A stretch of 18,151 nucleotides of DNA from Verrucomicrobiota bacterium (GCA_018610125.1 JAHEOI010000310.1:1-18151), one strand, 5' to 3'; counted from the stretch's first letter, positions 6,937-14,323 are shown. The notes: a model not told the origin generated them from the sequence alone. Program-made: numbers and translations.

Positions 6937-7722
6937 ATGAGCTCGATAGAAAGTTTTATCAAACAAGATCTGTTGAAATTGCCTGTGCTTGCCTCCGAGC
7001 ATGGGGAGAAAATCGACGACTTTATTGTTTATACCCATTGGCTGATGGCGGCCCTGTTTGTCGGGTGGCTGGCCTTCTTCCTCTATACGCTTTATCGCTT
7101 TCGAGCCTCGAAGCGTAAGAAGGCGGATTACCATGGGGCGCGAACCCATGCGTCGAGCTACCTGGAAGGCCTTGTGGCGGTGATCGAAGGTGTGCTGTTG
7201 GTCGGTTTCTCAATCCCGCTATGGGCGACCACGGTCGAGAAATTTCCCGAGGAGTCCAAGGCAACCGAGGTCTATGTGATGGCCCAGCAATTTGCATGGA
7301 ACTTTCGTTATCCGGGGCCGGATGGGGAGTTTGCCGAGCAGAAGCGGGAGCTGGTAAGCAGCTCGAATCCGTTTGGCATTGTCAATCAGAGCCAAGCGGA
7401 CGACATGACCAAGTTGAACCGACTGGTTGTCCCGAATGGTAAGCCGGTCATCCTTCATGTCAGCTCCCAAGATGTCGTGCATTCCTTTGCGGTTCATCCC
7501 ATGCGGGTCTGCCAGGATGCCATCCCCGGGATGAGCGTTCCGATCAAATTCACCCCGACCAAAGAGGGACAATATCAGATCACTTGCGCGCAGCTTTGTG
7601 GCCCGGGCCATTTCAACATGAATGCGATACTGGAAGTGAAGTCTCAAGCCGAATACCAGACCTGGCTCAACGAAAACAGTCAACAAAAGGAATCGTCGGG
7701 TTCCAGCAGCGCCTTTGAATAG
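6937..7722 (+). CDS. ctaC: Cytochrome c oxidase subunit II with CuA site
   Basis: This subunit receives electrons at its binuclear CuA centre and passes them to heme a. It has two membrane helices (about 28-53 and 77-100) and a periplasmic cupredoxin domain (about 110-240). CuA ligands are visible as His182, Cys217, Cys221, His225 and Met228. Position 219 is Gln where most have Glu; that residue ligates through its backbone carbonyl, so CuA should still form. The aromatic electron-entry patch is seen at QFAWNFRYPG (118-127). No CxxCH motif is present, so there is no fused cytochrome c domain and the enzyme is aa3 rather than caa3. An unusual Cys192 sits in MRVCQDAIPG. There is no clear cleavable signal peptide. 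The gene lies after subunits I, III and IV instead of before them. Confidence 0.95.
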   Translation: MSSIESFIKQDLLKLPVLASEHGEKIDDFIVYTHWLMAALFVGWLAFFLYTLYRFRASKRKKADYHGARTHASSYLEGLVAVIEGVLLVGFSIPLWATTVEKFPEESKATEVYVMAQQFAWNFRYPGPDGEFAEQKRELVSSSNPFGIVNQSQADDMTKLNRLVVPNGKPVILHVSSQDVVHSFAVHPMRVCQDAIPGMSVPIKFTPTKEGQYQITCAQLCGPGHFNMNAILEVKSQAEYQTWLNENSQQKESSGSSSAFE

Positions 7723-7733
7723 CGAGCTGTCGT

Positions 7734-8168
7734 ATGCAATTTGAGGATCTGCCCGCGTTGAATGCAACCCTCAATGGGTTGAGTGGCATCCTTTTGTTGA
7801 CCGGCTTTGCCTTCATTCGTAATGGTTATAAGAATGCCCACCGCAATTGCATGGTTGGCGCAATTGTGGCGTCCGCATTATTTCTGATTTCTTACTTGGT
7901 CTACCACTTTGAGGCGGGTGGCACCGTGTTTCGCGAGCCTGCATGGTTCCGTCCCATTTACCTTTTCATTCTCGTGACGCATATCATCTTGGCGGTCGCG
8001 ATTGTCCCGATGGTGATTGTGACGGTTGTTCGGGCAGCGAAAGAAAGGTTTGAAAAGCATAAGCGGCTCGCCCGCTGGACGTTTCCAGTGTGGCTTTATG
8101 TGTCCGTCACCGGGGTGCTGATCTACCTTTTGCTCTATCAGATCTTTCCGCAGAACGGCATGCGATAA
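7734..8168 (+). CDS. DUF420/CtaM-like cytochrome oxidase assembly protein
   Basis: This 144-residue protein has four membrane helices (about 12-29, 40-58, 75-98 and 117-136). It begins with LPALNATLNGLSG (6-18), the family signature of DUF420 proteins such as Bacillus YozB and Staphylococcus CtaM. Conserved histidines are His36 (AHRNCM), His58 (YHFEAG), His83 (THIILA) and His109 (FEKHKR), a set that could bind heme or metal. CtaM is required for a functional heme A-containing oxidase in Staphylococcus. The gene starts 11 bases after ctaC and ends the operon, so a role in maturation fits well. Confidence 0.88.
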   Translation: MQFEDLPALNATLNGLSGILLLTGFAFIRNGYKNAHRNCMVGAIVASALFLISYLVYHFEAGGTVFREPAWFRPIYLFILVTHIILAVAIVPMVIVTVVRAAKERFEKHKRLARWTFPVWLYVSVTGVLIYLLLYQIFPQNGMR

Positions 8169-8189
8169 AGGGAGGGGGAAGGGAATAGC

Positions 8190-8202
8190 GGGACGGCGTC
8201 CC
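8190..8202. repeat. GGGACG/CGTCCC palindrome, copy 2
   Basis: GGGACG-G-CGTCCC is a perfect 6-bp inverted repeat, followed by TATGAGGGAAG. The copy at 16882-16903 is likewise followed by TATGAAGGAGGG, so the similarity extends past the palindrome. It lies between the end of the oxidase operon and the left edge of the IS630 remnant. It could mark an insertion boundary or serve as a terminator for the operon. Confidence 0.55.
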
Positions 8203-8212
8203 TATGAGGGAA

Positions 8213-8722
8213 GCTTTGTTGACGAGGCGAGCATCCGGGCCGACGAGCATCAAGGCAGGACGTGGGCGCCCTCCCGAGAAGAAGCCCGGGTCGAAGATAG
8301 TGGCGAGCGGTTTTCGGTCAAGTTGATCTCGGCCGTCAGCCCGCGAGGGCAAATGCGCTTTGAAGCGATTGAAGGCAAGATGAATTCGGGCAAATTCCTC
8401 ACCTTCCTGAAGAAATTATGGCACGACGTTGACGGCCCTATCATTGTGATCGCTGATAACGCCAAATACCATAAATCGCAGGAGGTCAAGCGCTTCACGA
8501 AGCAAAACGCCAACAAAATCGAGGTGGAATATCTGCCCCGATACCATTCCGAAGCTTAATCCAGACGAACAAGTGTGGAATCACCTGCGAGGTCGTGTAG
8601 GACGAATGTTCTTCCGAACGAAGGAGGAGCTTGAGCGGTTGGTCTTTAACACGCTTCGGTCCATCCAAAGGCGAAAGCGCTTAATCCTTTCATTTTTCAG
8701 GCTCGAAAAGATGCTTTACCGT
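8213..8722 (+). pseudogene. Degraded IS630-family transposase (5'-truncated, frameshifted)
   Basis: The readable part starts inside the catalytic domain at SFVDEASIRADEHQGRTWAP (from about 8212). It continues through ISAVSPRGQMRF and VIADNAKYHKSQEVKRF, and ends with a C-terminal part after NPDEQVWNHL. These are the DDE blocks of IS630/Tc1-mariner transposases. All three acidic residues survive: Asp at 8221-8223, Asp at 8455-8457 and Glu at 8567-8569. One extra T at 8547 or 8548 shifts the frame; without it the text reads RYHPKLNPDEQ, as in the family, instead of ending at the stop at 8557-8559. The N-terminal helix-turn-helix half is missing and no terminal inverted repeats are seen. The right edge is uncertain and touches the 3' end of the convergent gene at 8724. 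Confidence 0.88.
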
Positions 8723-8723
8723 T

Positions 8724-9476
8724 CTAAGAGGAAGACTGTTCCAATTTACGGAGGGCATCCCGCATCTTGGCAGCCTTTTCATAATCCTCGCGTCCCACTG
8801 CTTCTTCCAATGCGTTCTCGAGACGCTCACGCTCGGAAATAGGACGTTTCGATTCGATCTCCTCCAGCCACGACTTAAGGTATTGAATTTCGCCGCTCTG
8901 ATCAGCGGTTTCATTCTGCGCAAATTCGTCGTAGAAGGCTTCGATCTCGTGGATGCCATTCTCGACGACGGTTTTGGCATTTTGGTAATTCTCCTGCTCG
9001 ACCTCGAGGCTGCTTTCCGCACGCGTCCGAATCATCAGCAGTTGAGGGCGGAATTGCTGAAACCCAAGGACGAGCTCTTCCGATTCGGCATAGTCCTTGA
9101 CAAAGTCGAACAAACGGAGATTGCGATCGGTATCGCGCAGGACATTGTGGTAATCTCCGAGCTCGAATAGGCAAATGTAGCGATGATAATATTGGATTGC
9201 TTCCTGCTGCAGCTTGGCGCAGTCGTCGTTATCGAGGGTGAATGTTTCCCCGTTTTCCTCGGCCTGTTTTTGTTGCGCCTCGTAATATTCCAGATAAGAC
9301 TCATACCCGTTGGGGCTTTTCCCGTCCGGACGCCCATGGACGTTCATTTGCAGCACCCCAAGATCGACTCGGAGTTGAATCTTTTCAATATCATCCTCGC
9401 CTTGGAAACGCCGGACCATAACCTTGCCCGGTTCGTATTCCCACTCGGCGAGTAAGGGCGTGATATCAAAACTCAT
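8724..9476 (-). CDS. UVR-motif conserved hypothetical protein
   Basis: The protein is 250 residues from the ATG at 9476, giving MSFDITPLL. An upstream in-frame ATG at 9506 would add ten residues, but MSFDITPLL looks like the natural N-terminus. The N-terminal part (1-65) contains EWEYEPGKVMVRRF and IQLRVDLGVLQMNVHGRPDG. The middle (about 85-185) is mostly alpha-helical, possibly TPR-like. The C-terminal end (about 213-246) carries a UVR motif, LENALEEAVGREDYEKAAKM, as found in UvrB, UvrC and Clp-associated proteins, where it mediates protein contacts. Function is unknown. It is the last gene of the - strand run, and a broken IS630 gene faces its 3' end. Confidence 0.8.
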   Translation of the reverse strand: MSFDITPLLAEWEYEPGKVMVRRFQGEDDIEKIQLRVDLGVLQMNVHGRPDGKSPNGYESYLEYYEAQQKQAEENGETFTLDNDDCAKLQQEAIQYYHRYICLFELGDYHNVLRDTDRNLRLFDFVKDYAESEELVLGFQQFRPQLLMIRTRAESSLEVEQENYQNAKTVVENGIHEIEAFYDEFAQNETADQSGEIQYLKSWLEEIESKRPISERERLENALEEAVGREDYEKAAKMRDALRKLEQSSS

Positions 9477-9581
9477 GGTTCCAATATGAGGGTAGCGAAA
9501 TGGCAAGTCAATGAAAGGCCTTTGTTGGGCGCCTATCGGGCGGCCGAAAAGACAACGGTCGGCGATTCATCCGAGGTGAGC

Positions 9582-10832
9582 TCAGCAGCGTTGGTCTGCC
9601 CTCCAGAGGAGGACGGCTCCGATCCCTTGGAAGAGAAAATTCGGCGCCCAAAGGATGAGGTAAGGCGAGAAGGTTGATCGAGTTTCGAGGGCTTGACCGA
9701 GAATGATAAAGCCGTAATAGACGGCGACGAGCCCTATTGCCATGGCAATACCTGCGGTGGTTTCACGGCGATGCGCCCGAATGCCCAAGGGAATTCCAAT
9801 TAATGTGAATCCGATACTGGCAAAGGAAAATGCTGCTTGCCGGTGAATCTGGACAAGGACGGGGGTTGTATCGATACCTTGCTTGCGAAGCTCCGCGCGC
9901 TCCTCAAGCAGTTGCGGGAGGGTCATCTCCTTGAGGCTTGGCTCGCCAAATTCGCGTCCGGAAGGAAGCTTGACAGCGAGCTGGATTTCGCCCGAGCGGA
10001 TCGAGCTCCATTGGCTTGAACGCCGCATTGGTGCCTTGTTGGGATCGCCTTTCGGTTCTTGCGGGGCTTTCGGCGTATCGCTCTCCGTGGCGCTCGCTTC
10101 GGACGTGCTCTTTTGTTGAGCCGGGTTCCCGAGAGAGAGATCGAGCGAGGGAGTGAAGCCGTTGGAAAAGGCTGATGGCTGAAAAAGAATTCGGGGCTCA
10201 AAGAAGCGGAACAGAATCTGCTTTTGGTCTTGGTCTTTTTTGATGCTGGCTCGGGGCGCTCGTATATCAAGGATCTTGCCTTGTTCCCCCAGGCGATAAA
10301 ATAGGACATTGTGAAGCTGTTGGCCCTGGACGGTGCCCGCATAGATAACGACTCCGGGAAACTGCTTGACGTACCGCCCTTCGGGTATCAGGGCGGACAA
10401 CCGGTCCGAGCTGCTCTTGGCGACGCGGAAAAGGAGTTTTTCATAGGCCAGCCGTGAGCGAGGGGCTATGTCGAAATTAATCCAGGCGCAGAGGGCGCTG
10501 AAAAGGAGACTGAGCAGAAGCAACGGCGCCACCAGGGCGCTTAGGCTGATCCCGTTTGCCCGAGCGGCCGTCAATTCTTGATCGGCGCTGAAGCGTCCCA
10601 ACACCAACAGCGTCGCTGTCAATAGTCCCATCGGCAGGGCGTAAACGAGCACGTACGGGACCAAGAGGGCCAACGCCTCAAGCACGTTTTGCGGGTCGGC
10701 TTGTCGATTGACCAGCAGCCCCAACACCTCCTTCAAGACATTGCCGAGCATGAGGACGAACGCAAAGACCAGGACGGTCATAACCAGCGTCGCCAACACT
10801 TGGCGTATGAGATAAAACTGGAGAGTGCGCAC
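9582..10832 (-). CDS. LptF/LptG-family permease (YjgP/YjgQ)
   Basis: This inner-membrane protein belongs to the family that, with LptB, extracts lipopolysaccharide from the inner membrane and passes it to the LptC/A bridge. The 416 residues show three N-terminal helices (about 10-30, 52-79 and 98-118), a periplasmic beta-jellyroll region (about 120-320), and three C-terminal helices (about 333-350, 360-380 and 390-410). Family marks are GRFSADQELTAARANGIS (79-96) and HRQAAFSFASIGFTLIGIPL (330-349). A low-complexity stretch at about 236-275 (rich in S, T, E, P, K) interrupts the jellyroll and looks disordered. Only one of the usual LptF/LptG pair is here, so the exact subunit cannot be named. 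Its start lies 9 bases after the cupin stop, consistent with one transcript. Confidence 0.9.
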   Translation of the reverse strand: MRTLQFYLIRQVLATLVMTVLVFAFVLMLGNVLKEVLGLLVNRQADPQNVLEALALLVPYVLVYALPMGLLTATLLVLGRFSADQELTAARANGISLSALVAPLLLLSLLFSALCAWINFDIAPRSRLAYEKLLFRVAKSSSDRLSALIPEGRYVKQFPGVVIYAGTVQGQQLHNVLFYRLGEQGKILDIRAPRASIKKDQDQKQILFRFFEPRILFQPSAFSNGFTPSLDLSLGNPAQQKSTSEASATESDTPKAPQEPKGDPNKAPMRRSSQWSSIRSGEIQLAVKLPSGREFGEPSLKEMTLPQLLEERAELRKQGIDTTPVLVQIHRQAAFSFASIGFTLIGIPLGIRAHRRETTAGIAMAIGLVAVYYGFIILGQALETRSTFSPYLILWAPNFLFQGIGAVLLWRADQRC

Positions 10833-10841
10833 GGCGGGGAT

Positions 10842-11258
10842 CTACGTTCGCAACGACTTCCACGGCTCCCGGTCAAAGACGTCAATCAGGAACGGCTCTC
10901 CGCGGCCGGCCGGTGTTAGGATGGCAAGGAACTCAAGGGGCTGATCTCCCGGATTGTAGGTTCCATGAACAATGCCCTGGGGAATGTGCACCGAATCGCC
11001 CGGCTGCAATATCTGCTTTTCCTTGTCGAGCCACTGCTCGGCTTCTCCCGAGAGCACGTAAATGATCTCTTCCATATAAGGGTGATAATGAAACCGATGT
11101 GCCGAACGTGCGGGGATCTGTGCTCGGACAAAGAGCAGGTCCTCGGTTTCTGTGAGCCCTGGCTTGGAGTACCAGTAGTGCACCCGATCTTCGACTTGCT
11201 CGAATTCGGTTCCGGAAAAGGGGATGAATTTCCCAGTCAGTCGCTCGCTCTCACTCAT
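10842..11258 (-). CDS. Small single-domain cupin protein
   Basis: This 138-residue cupin_2-type protein has both conserved motifs. Motif 1 is HYHPYMEEIIYVLSGEAEQW (57-76) with metal ligands His57, His59 and Glu63 or Glu64. Motif 2 is GDSVHIPQGIVHGTYN (87-102) with His98. All four metal ligands are therefore present and it should bind a divalent metal. Substrate and reaction cannot be read from the sequence; small cupins include sugar isomerases, dioxygenases and binding proteins. It lies between pgpA and the LptF/LptG permease in a tight - strand run, which hints at an envelope or sugar role but does not establish one. Confidence 0.85.
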   Translation of the reverse strand: MSESERLTGKFIPFSGTEFEQVEDRVHYWYSKPGLTETEDLLFVRAQIPARSAHRFHYHPYMEEIIYVLSGEAEQWLDKEKQILQPGDSVHIPQGIVHGTYNPGDQPLEFLAILTPAGRGEPFLIDVFDREPWKSLRT

Positions 11259-11307
11259 ATAATTACGAAGTTTTGATTGCTCCCGCTATCCGTCAAGTCT
11301 CCATTTC

Positions 11308-11868
11308 TCATGGGATCTCCCGATGCCACCAAATCCCGATTGGGAGCGTGATGAGATTGACGTACACCGCTGCGAGGAGGTCGTCGATGGTGATGCCCAG
11401 GCCCCCGCCCAGATATTGGCTCCGACGAATCGGCCATGGTTTGGCAATGTCGAATGCGCGAAACGCGACGAAGCCGATTACGATCCATCCCCAGGTATCG
11501 ACCCTTGCAAGGTCGATGGCAACCGATGGCGATGTTGCCTTTGAGGCTTTCCAGATCATCGCCCCGACGAAGCAGACCGGCAGGGCTGTGATCTCATCCA
11601 TGACCACCGAGCCGGGGTCTTTTTGCTGAAGGATTTGCTCGGCGACATGGCAGACGAAAACCGAAAAAAGAAGGCCGAAGCCTGAGCCGATAAGATAAAC
11701 AGCGAGGTTGCCGGAGCTTATCAGGAGCACGAACCAGCCAATTCCAACCATTGACCCGAGCGTCCCGGGGAAGCCGGGTGCCCATCCTGTGCCGAACCCT
11801 TGTGCAAGCCAAAGTAGCGTTGCTCGCTCAAACCTCGTCCCCCTTGAAAAGTCGTCTTTAAAGGTCAT
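11308..11868 (-). CDS. pgpA: Phosphatidylglycerophosphatase A
   Basis: This enzyme removes the terminal phosphate from phosphatidylglycerophosphate to give phosphatidylglycerol, the step after PgsA. The 186-residue protein carries the PgpA signatures FGTGWAPGFPGTLGS (25-39), DPGSVVMDE (84-92), FRAFDIAKPWPI (136-147) and GGGLGITIDDLLAA (154-167). The acidic pairs Asp91-Glu92 and Asp162-Asp163 are candidate metal-binding residues. Several membrane helices are visible. Its ATG lies inside the end of pgsA, with an 11-base overlap in a different frame, which implies translational coupling of two consecutive pathway steps. Confidence 0.95.
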   Translation of the reverse strand: MTFKDDFSRGTRFERATLLWLAQGFGTGWAPGFPGTLGSMVGIGWFVLLISSGNLAVYLIGSGFGLLFSVFVCHVAEQILQQKDPGSVVMDEITALPVCFVGAMIWKASKATSPSVAIDLARVDTWGWIVIGFVAFRAFDIAKPWPIRRSQYLGGGLGITIDDLLAAVYVNLITLPIGIWWHREIP

Positions 11869-12433
11869 TCAGGTAAAGTCGCCGATTCTTCCAGAGATAA
11901 AGTCCACCTGAAACGAAGGTCAGGATGACAGCGAGCCAGAGTGAAAGCTGTTTAAGCCAAGGGACCCACGGTTCAAAGGCTTTTTCGGTCCATCGCCCCC
12001 ATTCAGGGTAACTTAACGAGAACAACGTGAGGATAATGGCGACGATTTGCGAAATGGTCTTATGCTTGCCGTATCCTTCGGCTGCCAAGTGGATCTGCTT
12101 GGAGGCAGCCAAGAGACGCAATCCGGTTATGGCGAATTCCCGAGCCACGATGATCACCACCATCCAAGCCGCGACATCCGGATCGATTTCCACAAAGACG
12201 ATGAAGGCCGAGCATGTGAGGATCTTGTCGGCCAATGGATCCATCAGGATTCCAAAATTCGTCACCAGCTTCTCTCGACGTGCGATCACGCCATCCCAAT
12301 AATCGGTCATACTGGCGAGGATAAAGAGCAGCAGCGCGCCCGACTCTGAAAAAGGCAGGTTCGATAGCAGTGCGGCCAAAAACGCAGCCGTCAGAACGAA
12401 GCGTGTCACCGTTAATTGGTTCGGCAAATTCAT
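11858..12433 (-). CDS. pgsA: CDP-diacylglycerol-glycerol-3-phosphate 3-phosphatidyltransferase
   Basis: This membrane enzyme makes phosphatidylglycerophosphate from CDP-diacylglycerol and glycerol 3-phosphate. The 191-residue length is normal. The CDP-alcohol phosphotransferase motif D-x2-D-G-x2-A-R-x8-G-x3-D-x3-D is complete, with Asp44, Asp47, Gly48, Ala51, Arg52, Gly61, Asp65 and Asp69. The N-terminus MNLPNQLTVTRF is typical of PgsA and anchors the start. About six membrane helices are visible. It overlaps pgpA, whose product acts next. The spacing to the RodZ-like gene upstream is 89 bases. Confidence 0.96.
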   Translation of the reverse strand: MNLPNQLTVTRFVLTAAFLAALLSNLPFSESGALLLFILASMTDYWDGVIARREKLVTNFGILMDPLADKILTCSAFIVFVEIDPDVAAWMVVIIVAREFAITGLRLLAASKQIHLAAEGYGKHKTISQIVAIILTLFSLSYPEWGRWTEKAFEPWVPWLKQLSLWLAVILTFVSGGLYLWKNRRLYLNDL

Positions 12434-12522
12434 CTTGACCAGATTTTCAAACGAACGATCCCGTTGCCTGGGTGGCGGGGCGCCTGTTCCGAGCGGCGTC
12501 CCGAGAACGTCGTGTCGGTTCC

Positions 12523-13029
12523 CTATTTCTCCGAGGGACTGGAAGGAAGCTCGAGTGTCTCATCCTGGTCGGAGGTCCCATTTTGGTAGATTCCCGGGCC
12601 AAGGTCCTTCAAGGGGGATTCAGCTTGGCGGGAGCTCCAGATGCGGAAGGCAATGACGCCCCCGATAGCGAGGACGATCAGCGCGATGACCGGCAGGACA
12701 TATCGCCACGGCACCTTGGAGATATGGAAAAGGAGAAAATCGAGGAATCCATTCCGTTGGCCGTTGAGCGGCGGAGGCTCCCGGAACTTTTGGGTCTTGG
12801 AAAGCTCATTGTCGAGCTCCTCGATCAGCTTGGCGTCGTCAAGCTTGAGCTCCTTGGCAATCGTACGGACCGATCCACGGATGTATAGCGGCGCCGAAAA
12901 CACATCAAAGTTGCCTTCTTCAAGGGCGCGGATGTGCTCCGGCTTAAGCTTTGTGGATTCAGCGACATTGTCGATGCTTAAATTCAGCTCTTGGCGAGCG
13001 GCGTGTAACTGTTCGGCAACGCTTGGCAT
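12523..13029 (-). CDS. RodZ-like membrane-anchored HTH protein (short form)
   Basis: This 168-residue protein has an N-terminal HTH_25-type helix-turn-helix (about 1-70, with LNLSIDNVAESTKLKPEHIRAL at 15-36), as in RodZ. A linker follows, then one membrane helix (about 109-130) and a short tail of about 38 residues rich in S, P and E. E. coli RodZ is about twice as long and has an extracytoplasmic beta-domain that is absent here. RodZ links MreB to the cell-wall elongation machinery. Whether this short form does so is inference. It lies 28 bases downstream of recA and may be co-transcribed with it. Confidence 0.8.
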   Translation of the reverse strand: MPSVAEQLHAARQELNLSIDNVAESTKLKPEHIRALEEGNFDVFSAPLYIRGSVRTIAKELKLDDAKLIEELDNELSKTQKFREPPPLNGQRNGFLDFLLFHISKVPWRYVLPVIALIVLAIGGVIAFRIWSSRQAESPLKDLGPGIYQNGTSDQDETLELPSSPSEK

Positions 13030-13057
13030 AAGGCTGATGAGCGGATTTTGGATCGCG

Positions 13058-14203
13058 CTATGCTTGGCTTTGCTCCTTTTCTTCTCGCTTTGCCATCACG
13101 GCGTCGATGATCTTTTGAGCCATTTCGGGCTTGTCGCGAAGCGCAAGCCGAGCTGCTTCCTTGCCTTGTCCGATCATCTCGCCTTGGAATTGGATCCAGG
13201 CACCCCGCTTTTCGACCACGCCGTAGTCGAGTCCGACATCAACGATGCTCCCTTCGCGATTGATTCCTTGATTGTACAAGATGCTGAACTCGGCCTCCGT
13301 AAAGGGCGGGGCGATTTTGTTCTTAACGACCTTGGCCTTGACATTATTCCCAACAACATTCCCGGTCGAATCCTTAATCGAGTCCTTGCGGCGGACATCG
13401 ATACGGACGCTTGCATAGAATTTGAGCGCTTTCCCGCCCGGTGTCGTCTCGGGACTTCCAAACATGACACCGACCTTTTCGCGGAGCTGGTTGGTAAAGA
13501 GGCAGGCTGTCTTGGATTTGTGAAGCAATGAGCTCAGCTTGCGCAATGCCTGACTCATCAGCCGTGCTTGGAGGCCCATCGTCGCCATCCCCATTTCCCC
13601 TTCCAATTCGGCCTTGGGAACCAACGCCGCAACCGAGTCGACGACGATCACATCCAAGGCATTCGAACGGGCCAACGTCTCGCAGATCGTCAGGGCCTCT
13701 TCGCCGCTATCGGGCTGGGATACCAAAAGGTCGTCGAGATTGATCCCGAGCTTCTTGGCGTAGTTGGGATCGAGGGCATGCTCGGCATCGATAAATGCGG
13801 CCAGGCCGCCTGCCTTTTGCGCGTTCGCGATAACGTGAAGCATGACCGTGGTCTTCCCGGAGGACTCCGGACCGTAGATTTCAACGACGCGCCCGCGCGG
13901 GATCCCCCCTACGCCAAGGGCCAGGTCCAACGAGAGCGACTGCGTGGAAATGACGTCGATCTTGTTATGGGCCTGGGGAGCCCCCAGGCGCATGATGCTC
14001 CCCTCACCGTACGTCTTGTTGATCGTCGAAATGGCCGAATCGAGGTTTCGAAGTCGCGAGGAATCTTGGGAAGCCTTTTCTGTGGACTCCTTGGACTCTT
14101 TGGACTCTTTGGACTCCTTGGAGCCTGTTTCCTGCGAGGCTCCTTTCTCTTTTGCCGTGGCAGACTTCTCACTGGTGGACTTGTCGGTCGATTTGGCAGC
14201 CAT
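13058..14203 (-). CDS. recA: Recombinase RecA
   Basis: RecA forms filaments on single-stranded DNA for homologous recombination and triggers the SOS response. The 381-residue protein has Walker A GPESSGKT (111-118), Walker B VIVVDS (185-190), the catalytic Glu in FIDAEHALDP (138-146), and loops around MGLQARLMSQALRKL (209-223) and FTNQLREKVGVMFGSPETTP (236-255). The core is highly conserved. The N-terminal 45 residues are an unusual Lys/Ser/Glu/Thr-rich extension with four KES repeats (29-40). An AAGGAA sits about 8 bases before the ATG. No clear LexA box of the TGTTC-N4-GAACA or CTG-N10-CAG type was recognised in the 250-base upstream gap, so SOS control cannot be claimed. Confidence 0.98.
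   Translation of the reverse strand: MAAKSTDKSTSEKSATAKEKGASQETGSKESKESKESKESTEKASQDSSRLRNLDSAISTINKTYGEGSIMRLGAPQAHNKIDVISTQSLSLDLALGVGGIPRGRVVEIYGPESSGKTTVMLHVIANAQKAGGLAAFIDAEHALDPNYAKKLGINLDDLLVSQPDSGEEALTICETLARSNALDVIVVDSVAALVPKAELEGEMGMATMGLQARLMSQALRKLSSLLHKSKTACLFTNQLREKVGVMFGSPETTPGGKALKFYASVRIDVRRKDSIKDSTGNVVGNNVKAKVVKNKIAPPFTEAEFSILYNQGINREGSIVDVGLDYGVVEKRGAWIQFQGEMIGQGKEAARLALRDKPEMAQKIIDAVMAKREEKEQSQA
14084..14119. repeat. 9-bp tandem repeat in the recA N-terminal extension
   Basis: Four in-register copies of GGACTC(C/T)TT (+ strand) run from 14084 to 14119 and encode the KES repeats of RecA. The unit is three codons, so gain or loss of a copy would keep the frame. This makes the tail length likely to vary between strains. 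Confidence 0.85.
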
Positions 14204-14317
14204 AAATTGGTTCCTTTTTCAAGTGCAGCGTCGACCGCTGCGGTTTCGCATTCGGTAGTCAGATCGGCAATGGCCCGCCCGCGCCGTGCCGTGCTTTCCG
14301 GCGACTCCGGAATGCCC

Positions 14318-14323
14318 TATAAT
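14318..14323 (+). promoter_or_regulatory. Candidate -10 element for the Dabb gene
   Basis: TATAAT is a perfect -10 hexamer in the divergent gap between recA (- strand) and the Dabb gene (+ strand, ATG at 14454). The -35 position 17 bases upstream reads TTTCCG, which matches the consensus poorly. It would give a leader of over 100 bases. Confidence 0.3.

Noticed and set aside
8323..8559. An intact short transposase gene
   Set aside because: It begins at an internal TTG, ends at a frameshift-induced stop, and continues in another frame, so it is part of the broken IS630 gene.
14084..14119. Possible CRISPR-like direct repeats
   Set aside because: The units are 9 bp, contiguous without spacers and inside the recA coding frame.
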